Of a stretch of DNA of 8,387 nt, positions 1-6,400 are shown in pieces. Where the stretch lies: contig JACVRP010000146.1 of assembly GCA_014534385.1 (NCBI GenBank), positions 1 through 8,387 of the forward strand, read 5' to 3'. Each line of letters begins with the position of its first letter. The stretch's first letter is position 1. A model generated the notes under the pieces. The model saw only the letters and a list, made by a program, of their open reading frames with translations. It did no database searches and was not told where the DNA came from. Source of the stretch: Cyanobacteria bacterium Co-bin13. GTDB taxonomy: Bacteria > Cyanobacteriota > Cyanobacteriia > Phormidesmidales > Phormidesmidaceae. The translations under genes were made by a program, and so were the position numbers.

Positions 1-983
1 AGCAGGGCCATAAACGGATGGAGCTGCAGTGGGTAATACCAGGTGCGGGTTCTAAACACCGTTAGCAGGATAAGCAGTAGCAGCGGATAGCCTAGCCAGA
101 GCGACTTGCGGCTAAGGCCAGGGGTGCGCCAAGTGAGGAGGAAACCTGCGATCGCAAAAAAGGCCCAGGGAAAGCTGTTAGCCGGAATATTCCAGAGATA
201 AAACAGCGGCGTGGTGTAGATCTGCAGGGCATTTTCAGACAAGATCACCAGCTTGCCAAACAGCTGCTCCAGCGGCAGCAGGCCGTACCGATTTACGCTC
301 AGGCTCAGCCATAACGCCACCGGCACAAACCCCAGCAGCAGCCCCAAATACAGACCCCGATTGCTCAAATGGCGATGGCGGGGCTGCTCCAGCACCAGAT
401 AAGGCAGCAGCGCCACCACCGGCAGCACAATCATAAATGTCTTGACCAAAAAGCCCAGACCCACCGTAATTCCTGCCAGCAGCCCCAGCCAGAAGCGCCC
501 AGAAAAGCGGCGCTGCTCTGCTTCCAGCAAAGCCCAAATACCCACCAGCTCAATGCAAACCAGGATAATATCCTGCACCGCCAGGTAGCTGGCCTGCATC
601 CACACCGGAATGACGACCAAGATGGCACCGCCCCAGCCGCCGACCTGCTTGCGCGAAAAGTGCAGGCCAATCCGCCAGGTCAGCAGCACTGCTCCCAAAC
701 ACGCCAGCATACTGGGCACGCGAGCCGCTCTTTCACTAAAGCCAAATAGCTTAAAGCTAAGCGCAATTAGCCACTGCACCGCCAGAGTGCGATCGAAGTA
801 TACGCCGTCCCACCAGCCCACGGTTAGCCAATCATTGTTAGCTAAAATCCAGCGGGCCTGCTGGGCATAATAGCCCTCATCGTGGGCCAGATAGCTCTGT
901 TGAGGGCTGTGGAGCAGCAGGAGCACCCCTGCCCACAGCACCAGAAAAAGCCCTACCCGGTGACGCAACAGCCAATCAACCAT
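1..983 (-). CDS. GT39 / ArnT-PMT-like membrane glycosyltransferase, N-terminal part (runs off the window)
   Basis: This gene has no stop codon inside the window: 327 codons are present and the C-terminus lies beyond base 1. The translation begins MVDWLLRHRVGLFLVLW, a first membrane segment (about residues 9-25). It is followed by a short loop with HDEGYYAQQAR (D35, E36), which fits the Asp-Glu...Tyr signature after helix 1 in the PMT_2/GT39 family (ArnT, protein mannosyltransferases). Other family landmarks are FDRTLAVQWL near residue 63 (where FDKPPL is usual), ARVPS near 87, a second loop Asp at D138 (AVQD) and FLVKTF near 178 with the conserved Lys181. Many hydrophobic segments follow. Family members transfer a sugar from a polyprenyl-phosphate donor to a lipid or protein acceptor outside the cytoplasmic membrane; the substrate here cannot be told. 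ATG at 983 is the conservative start. An in-frame TTG at 989 has a better-spaced AAGGAG. The upstream neighbour is a methyltransferase 217 bp away. Confidence 0.85.
   Translation of the reverse strand, partial: MVDWLLRHRVGLFLVLWAGVLLLLHSPQQSYLAHDEGYYAQQARWILANNDWLTVGWWDGVYFDRTLAVQWLIALSFKLFGFSERAARVPSMLACLGAVLLTWRIGLHFSRKQVGGWGGAILVVIPVWMQASYLAVQDIILVCIELVGIWALLEAEQRRFSGRFWLGLLAGITVGLGFLVKTFMIVLPVVALLPYLVLEQPRHRHLSNRGLYLGLLLGFVPVALWLSLSVNRYGLLPLEQLFGKLVILSENALQIYTTPLFYLWNIPANSFPWAFFAIAGFLLTWRTPGLSRKSLWLGYPLLLLILLTVFRTRTWYYPLQLHPFMAL
148..155. repeat. HIP1 octamer GCGATCGC
   Basis: Highly iterated palindrome typical of many cyanobacterial genomes. This copy lies inside the glycosyltransferase gene. 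Others are at 3649-3656, 4051-4058 and 6480-6487. One per 65 kb would be expected at equal base use. Confidence 0.95.
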
Positions 984-997
984 GAACAATCATTAGA

Positions 998-1006
998 CTC
1001 CTTCCT
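998..1006 (-). promoter_or_regulatory. Shine-Dalgarno-like AGGAAGGAG upstream of the glycosyltransferase
   Basis: On the minus strand AGGAAGGAG is followed by TCTAATGA, then TTG TTC ATG in frame with the glycosyltransferase. The spacing is 8 nt to the TTG at 989 and 14 nt to the ATG at 983. An out-of-frame ATG at 993 opens a five-codon reading frame (ATG ATT GTT CAT GGT TGA) that ends inside the gene. The SD spacing therefore favours TTG at 989 as the true start. Protein alignment of orthologues would decide. Confidence 0.5.
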
Positions 1007-1035
1007 ACTGGATCGTCAAGGCTAAAACTGTGCAT

Positions 1036-1113
1036 TGTCATTGCGAGCTGAGCGAAGCAATCTATGTGGAGCAGCTACTTTGTAAAGATTGCCGCGCTTC
1101 GCTCGCAATGACA
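1036..1113. repeat. Intergenic inverted repeat of the TGTCATTGCGAGC...GCAATCT dispersed type
   Basis: Two 28-base arms (1036-1063 and 1086-1113) are inverted copies matching at 24 of 28 positions. The outer 13 bases (TGTCATTGCGAGC) and the inner GCAATCT are identical, and a 22-base spacer separates the arms. A transcript would fold into a long hairpin. Repeats with the ATTGCGAGC...GAAGCAATCT core occur in many copies in unrelated bacterial genomes and behave like REP/MITE-type elements; this is from memory, not from a search. The element sits between the methyltransferase stop and the glycosyltransferase start, both on the minus strand, so it may dampen read-through. No T-run follows it, so it is not a standard intrinsic terminator. 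Confidence 0.8.
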
Positions 1114-1114
1114 C

Positions 1115-1133
1115 CCTAAAGCACCATTTTAGG
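1115..1133. repeat. Small 6-bp hairpin CCTAAA/TTTAGG
   Basis: CCTAAA (1115-1120) and TTTAGG (1128-1133) form a 6-bp perfect inverted repeat with a 7-base loop, next to the larger repeat and 67 bp beyond the methyltransferase stop codon. It is AT-rich, short and lacks a T-run, so a terminator role is weak. It may be fortuitous. Confidence 0.25.
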
Positions 1134-1200
1134 TATGACAGTCCACTACACTAGAAAACAGAAATTCAGCTCATATACGGTCAGGTTCACGGTTTTACAG

Positions 1201-1947
1201 CTATTTCTTCTCCAGAATAATCAACAGCCGGGTAGCAAACAGCCAGGGCAGGCAGCCACACACTGCATCAAGGCCCTGCATTAGCGGCAGCGCCGAGGGT
1301 GGATAGAGCTGAGGTTTAGAATAGCCTCCCGTTGCCACATAGGAAATTGCCGACAGCCGTTTTACCTCAACAACCGACCAGTCTGCCAGCAGCCTTGGGG
1401 GAATATTTCGCAGAAATATGCGAGACGCATTGCCCTGGGCAGCGTAATAGTCAGTAGCGCTAGGCGACCAGCCAGCCTCGGCAAACCAGATGATGTCTTG
1501 CCCCAGACCCAAAGGTTCTGGATGCAGGGGCCCGTACACCAGCAGCCCCAACAGGCTAAGGCAGGGCTCAAACAAAAGCAAACGACCTGAAGTTTTTAGC
1601 ACCCGATGAAACTCCCGCAGGGCCGAACCGGGATACCTGAGGTGATGAAAAACATCGAACAAAATCAGGTTAGCCACAGCCTCGTCGGCAAAGGAAAGCT
1701 GGTAAGCATTTTCAACCCGATCAATCCAGGGATTGGGGAAGAGATCGGTGCAGACACAGTCAGGAATGACTGCCCGAATATTGCCGATGCCCGATCCCAA
1801 CTCCACAGTACAGCCGCCCGGAAGCTCAACCAGCCGCTGAGCAATTTGCTGATGAAACCTTCTATAAACCTGTTGAAGGACCGTTTTTTTGCTCCAATCG
1901 CTCAAGTCTCGCTGAATTCTGTCATAGTGGCGCGAAAGCTGATTCAC
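1201..1947 (-). CDS. Class I SAM-dependent methyltransferase (Methyltransf_11-like)
   Basis: This is a complete 248-residue protein. The SAM-binding motif I is VELGSGIGN (residues 48-56), with the expected acidic residue after strand 2 in CTDLF (Asp68). FDVFHHLRYPGSALREF (about 97-113) followed by RVLKTSGRLLLFEP (115-128) matches the motif II/III region of small-molecule methyltransferases of the UbiE/Methyltransf_11 type. A YGPLHPEP segment (138-145) probably belongs to the substrate lid. The C-terminus is hydrophobic (LPWLFATRLLIILEKK), suggesting membrane association. No signal peptide is seen, so it is likely cytoplasmic. The start is GTG at 1947; the nearest upstream ATG is out of frame, and AGGA lies about 10 nt upstream. 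The next gene downstream is the GT39-like glycosyltransferase, so glycan or glycolipid methylation is a reasonable guess, but the substrate is unknown. An 81-base space, a hairpin and a repeat lie after the stop. Confidence 0.85.
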   Translation of the reverse strand: MNQLSRHYDRIQRDLSDWSKKTVLQQVYRRFHQQIAQRLVELPGGCTVELGSGIGNIRAVIPDCVCTDLFPNPWIDRVENAYQLSFADEAVANLILFDVFHHLRYPGSALREFHRVLKTSGRLLLFEPCLSLLGLLVYGPLHPEPLGLGQDIIWFAEAGWSPSATDYYAAQGNASRIFLRNIPPRLLADWSVVEVKRLSAISYVATGGYSKPQLYPPSALPLMQGLDAVCGCLPWLFATRLLIILEKK

Positions 1948-2167
1948 GGGCCCATTCCTATAAACCTGGCTGCTCAGCAGACTTAAAACTGGGCCGTTGG
2001 TTCAACCTCAAGCCTTAGGTAAGCCTGCTGACACGATCGCCACCCTGGGTAACTGCTGCATATTTCATCCCTAAATTGCGCCATCAGTACCTTTAGGAAA
2101 GAGATACACACAGTTCCTGCCCTCGCAGAAGGGGTATGCCTGATAGTTATGCCTAGTGCATAGCTGC
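1948..2167. other. Intergenic region without a convincing gene
   Basis: These 220 bp lie between the kinase stop and the methyltransferase start. A 33-codon frame on the minus strand (ATG at 2082, product beginning MAQFRDEICSS) has only a weak AAAGG upstream and no recognisable features, so I do not call it. Two direct copies of TATGCCT (2135-2141 and 2148-2154) and a small TATGC/GCATA palindrome lie just past the kinase stop. A promoter for the methyltransferase is presumably here, but no good -35/-10 pair stands out. Confidence 0.5.
2135..2162. repeat. Short direct repeat TATGCCT x2 with small palindrome
   Basis: TATGCCT occurs at 2135-2141 and again at 2148-2154 (13-base period). The second copy starts a 5-bp inverted repeat, TATGC (2148-2152) and GCATA (2158-2162), with loop CTAGT. 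It lies within 35 bp of the kinase stop codon. It could be an operator-like or processing site, but at this length chance is a serious alternative. Confidence 0.25.
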
Positions 2168-3442
2168 TCAAGCCGTTATGGCAGATAGGGGGGCAAACAC
2201 GGTTAAGGCATTGGGCAGACATTCCACCTCAATCGGCGTTGTGCCAAGGATTTCCCCATCCACAGCGATTTTTTGAGGAGGGTCGGTGCTGACTTTAATT
2301 TTGGCCGTTCTCAGACAGATGATGTCCTCCCGGTTGGTGGGCGAGTTGACCAGGGCAGAGGCAAACAGGCTTGTTAGCGCGTTGAAGCTTTGAAGCCGGG
2401 TTTGGCTAGTGGCAATGGTTACATCTAACAGGCCGTCGTCAAACACGACGTTGCCAAACCCCTGGGCCAGTACCGACGTGGGCGGGGCGGCATTGGCAAT
2501 GGTGATCGCCCCCGACTGCACCTCACTTTCCTTGCCATCAATCTGGATGCTGGCCTGGAATATCTCACCCTCGTTAAACTGCTGCACCCCAGCGAGCAGA
2601 TAGGCCAGTGGCCCCAGCCGATTTTTTAGATCTCGATTGGCCCGCTCGACAAATCCGGCTTCGAAGCCAATGCCGGCAAGCAAGATCATGGGCTCGTCGT
2701 TGCAGCGGGCTCCATCGACTTTGAGGGTGGTGCCCGACAAAATCGTCTCACAGGCCCCCGGGATATCGGTGGGAATGCCCAAAGCCGTGGCAAAGGCATT
2801 GGCGGTGCCCCTGGCAATGACGCCCAGGGGAGTATCGGTGCCCATGACTGCTCCGGCAACGGCGGAGACAGTACCGTCGCCACCAGAAGCAATAATCAGA
2901 TCCGTGCCGACTTCTAGGGCTGCTTTGGCCTGAGCCGCCGGGCTCACCCCTACTTCGGTGCAGATCACGTTGAGCTGCACCTGGGGTTCTAGCAGACGCC
3001 GGATTAGGGCTAGGTCGTTGTCTGGATCGCCCTGCCCAGCGATGGGGTTAAAGATCAGGTGACCCACCCGGAATTTGCCCAGATGGGTAATCACTGCTGC
3101 CGCAGTGGCCAAGTTTGTGGCCAGGGGCACGTTGTGCAGTTCACAGACCCTCAAAATAGTCTGGATATAAGGCTCGTGGGACTGGGCGTAAAGCGGGTCA
3201 ATCAGAAAGACGACTGCTCCAATTTCACCTTCAACAATGCGGGCGGCAATTTGAGCGTCACCGCCTAGCGCGCCGGGGGCCAGGCAGGTGACCTCTAAAC
3301 CGGTGCCCTGAGCAATGCGCTGACCTGTGGTTTCAGTCGCTACCAGACGGTAGCGCGACAAAATGGCCCGGTAGCGATCGACTAAAGCTACCATGTCGTC
3401 TTTTTTGCCGTTGTGGGCAAGCAGGGCAATATCAATAGGCAT
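2168..3442 (-). CDS. Methylglyoxal-synthase-like domain fused to a diacylglycerol-kinase (YegS/DagK-type) lipid kinase
   Basis: This 424-residue fusion ends with TGA at 2168. Residues 1 to about 122 align without gaps to E. coli MgsA at a constant offset of 9: AHNGKK (H10, K14), TETTG (T36, T38, T39), GGD (D62), IDPL (D82) and H89. MgsA turns dihydroxyacetone phosphate into methylglyoxal. Two positions differ: MgsA Asp101 is Tyr92 and Ser65 is Pro56, so activity is uncertain. Residues from about 127 to the end form a DAGK catalytic domain: FNPIAGQG (131-138), the nucleotide-binding GGDGT (187-191), LGVIARGTANAFATALGIP (206-224), GIGFEAGF (257-264) and a C-terminal VDGE (395-398). This family phosphorylates diacylglycerol or related lipids with ATP at the membrane. 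No membrane segment is visible. The ATG is 2 bp after the stop of the large membrane-protein gene, without a clear SD, so translational coupling is likely. Confidence is high for the kinase fold and good for the MGS-like fold, but low for MGS activity. Confidence 0.9.
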   Translation of the reverse strand: MPIDIALLAHNGKKDDMVALVDRYRAILSRYRLVATETTGQRIAQGTGLEVTCLAPGALGGDAQIAARIVEGEIGAVVFLIDPLYAQSHEPYIQTILRVCELHNVPLATNLATAAAVITHLGKFRVGHLIFNPIAGQGDPDNDLALIRRLLEPQVQLNVICTEVGVSPAAQAKAALEVGTDLIIASGGDGTVSAVAGAVMGTDTPLGVIARGTANAFATALGIPTDIPGACETILSGTTLKVDGARCNDEPMILLAGIGFEAGFVERANRDLKNRLGPLAYLLAGVQQFNEGEIFQASIQIDGKESEVQSGAITIANAAPPTSVLAQGFGNVVFDDGLLDVTIATSQTRLQSFNALTSLFASALVNSPTNREDIICLRTAKIKVSTDPPQKIAVDGEILGTTPIEVECLPNALTVFAPLSAITA

Positions 3443-3444
3443 AG

Positions 3445-6400
3445 CTACAGGGTCAAGGGAGAAATGGGTTCGATATCGGGATCATAGCCGCCAACTTGAT
3501 TGGTGCGTAGCACCCAAAGAGTGGCCCCGTGATCGAGAAACACCTTAGTAACCGTGTCGCTGGCTTTGCGGGGGAGCATGGTGCGCCAGCTTACTAGTCC
3601 CCGGCCCAGGGATTTGAGAGGAAAGTCTTCTAGGTTGCTGCCCAAGGTGCGATCGCTTGTCTCCCAGTCAGCGCGAGCGCTGCCAAAGGGCAGCAGCTGC
3701 CGTTGAATCGACCGGCGCAGCTTTAGCAGCTGAGCAAAACGCTGAGCCTGCTCTGGGTGCTCGTCCGCCCACTGCCGGAAATAAGCCTGATCTCGGTTAA
3801 TCGCTTCCTCCAGCCGCTTGACGCTGGCATAGAGGGCCTGGTTAGAGTCTTGGGCGCAGTTGTTGGCCGGGCCAATGAAGGTGCCGCCAGTGCCATCGCC
3901 GGTGCGGTAGCGGGCAGTCATGATATCGAGCTGGTTGATCAGCCCGGTCAGGGCACAGCGCCTGTGACCATCAAAGTCAAAGGGCTGAGTATAGGCGGGC
4001 AGCTTAATCAAAATATCGGAGACCGGACGGGTGCCTAAAAAGCCCCACTGGCGATCGCCCATGTAGCGAGACCAGTGCAGCCTGCCAGCCACAATACCAA
4101 AAGTGTTGTGGGTGTAGACCTGGCGGTAAACAATGTCGAATATCAGTTCGCCGGCCAGAGGCTCACGCACCACGGTCGCCACACCATAGGCAAAGTGACC
4201 AAAGTAAACCGGACCTTGGGCGGCAGGCTCCTTTTTGTTGCCGCCAATGCCGCCGTAAACATGAACCAGCAAAGCCTGGTCGCCTTCCTGCCATTCTGCC
4301 AGGGCTGCCTCTAGAGCGGCGTGGCGAGGGCTGATCAGCACCGAATGGGTAGTCCCTTTTTGCTTGAGCAAATCGTGCCAAGTCTCTTGGCGAATAAAGT
4401 GGTAACCCTCTTCAACATCGCTAATCAACCGGTCGGGCTGCAGCCTCAGCAGGCAGCGAGGCAGCAGTGATTGCACAATAAATCGACCGCTGGTGTCTTT
4501 GGCCCCATAGATATACCAGCCCTGCGGGTTGGCAGGGGAATGTTCGATGTCCTGGTTAACGGCAGCCGGCGTATCGTTGGGGTCAGGCACGACCTCCGGC
4601 AGACAAACCACCTCTTCCGGCCCAGTGAAGTCTTGAGTTTTGCGGCTGTAGTGTATGACCCGATACTCCTCCGGTGAGCCATTGACCGGCCCCAGAAATT
4701 TCACCAGGGCATAGAAGCGACCGCTGACCTGAACTGGATCCTGGCTGATGTGGAGTGCGATGCTTGTGGGGGCAGCCTCACCAGTGTCTTCAGACCGGTC
4801 TGCTGGAGCAGGTTTGCTTGTCCCAGACCGCTGCTCCCACACCTGTACCGAGCCAGGCAGCGTGACTATCATATCGTTGAGCGGGCGAGCCCCAGCCAGC
4901 GATTCCAGCGGATCAACCATGCGCCAGTGGTTCAGGCGAATGGGATGAATCAGCCCCTGGCGGTAGGAATATTCTGTCTCAGCACTAAAGTGGATGTCTC
5001 GCATCACCCGCCGCCGCCGGTCCTTTACTCCCGGGCTGTGGACCCACCGCAGCGGTACAATCTGCCCGATGTGGTGGGCAAAGTCGAGCGGAGCCTGGTG
5101 GATCTCAAACAGCACCCCGCCCACTTTGCGCCGCTTTTCCCGCGCTGGCAAGATTAGCCGCCCTACCCACTCCCCGATGGGGTGGTACAGGGTTGAGTCG
5201 ACGGTTTGGTGGAGCGGGTAGCTGGAGAGCTGGTTAAAGGCCTTGGCCTGGTAAAAGTAGTAGGTGCCAGGAGCCTCCAGATTCAGACGGCGAGCCTCCA
5301 GCAGTTTTCGCATGTCGCCATTGAGAATCTCCAGGGTGAGATCCAGGGTTTGCTGCAGGTGGCTGCGGCCATCGTCCAGGTGGGCCTCTGGGTCCATAAT
5401 GCCACCTGGAATTTGATGACCCACTGGCCCCAGGCTGATAAAGCTGATGCGGCCCTTTTCCTTAGCCCGGTTCCAGTAGGAGAGCTTAGAAATAGGCCAG
5501 CGGCGGGGAAAGAAAATCGGCCCCAGTCTCTCCACAACGTCCTTTTTGCCTACTAGATGATAGAGCTGCTCTACCTCCAAAGCCCTAACATTGCCGCTGA
5601 TCACGCCCCCCAGCGAGATCACCTCAATCGGAATTCTCAAGGCTCGCTTGAGAAACGGCAGTACGCCCATCGCGATTTGGCCACCGCCGCTATAGCCAAT
5701 CAGCGTAATGGGAATGCCGCCCTGAGCCGGGTAGCCCTGCTCCACCAGCGTGGTGTAGATCTGCTGAGCAATGCCCCGGTTAAAAATGGGGCCGTAGCGC
5801 AAGTCTGCCGAAACGCTGACGACCAGCACGTTGCGCATGTTAACGAAGAGCGCTAGCAGCCCGCCCCCTAGCCGCCAGTCTTTGAACTGGTCAGCCAGCC
5901 GCCAGAAAAAGGCCAGGGGCCGATCTTGAGTCAGGGCCCGGTTGAGCACCGAGTAAGACATGAGCCCTTTGATCAACCGCATGTCCTGGGGCAGTTCCTG
6001 TTCCAGCTCATCTAAGAAGTGAGCCACCGCAGGCTGATAATCCTGGTTAGTTTGGCCAATGCCGTCCAGGTACACGATGTAGCGGTGGTAGGTGATATCG
6101 AGTTCGCCAGAGGGATCGTCGGAGGGATCGTCGTCTGTATGGCCTGCCGTTTGAATGTCGTCTCCATACCAACCGGCCCACCAGCCCAATGCCTCAATGG
6201 GAGCTAACAGAGCCCCAAATGCCAGGGCGACTAAGCTGATCCAAAACAGATCAAAGATAAAAGCCAGCAGCGGATCCGACTGGGTATACCAGTCGTCTAC
6301 TACATTGCGGAGCGGGTCTAGGGTAACCACTACCAGCAGCGCCAGCAGGGCCAGCCCCAGAAGCTGCAGGAGCCGCTGACCTAGCCTGCGGTCGATCCGG

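Noticed and set aside
235..870. Several 79-126 codon frames on both strands inside the glycosyltransferase
   Set aside because: They are low-complexity shadows of the GT39 gene. Its own frame, open to base 1, carries the DE..YA and FLVK family motifs and membrane segments.
1036..1113. Intrinsic terminator for the methyltransferase
   Set aside because: The stem is long, but no T-rich run follows on the minus strand and the sequence matches a dispersed-repeat type better.
1983..2222. 79-codon minus-strand frame overlapping the kinase 3' end, and a 33-codon sub-frame starting at 2082
   Set aside because: The longer frame overlaps the kinase coding sequence in another frame. The shorter has only a weak AAAGG, no domain, and no membrane or signal features, so there is no support for a real gene.
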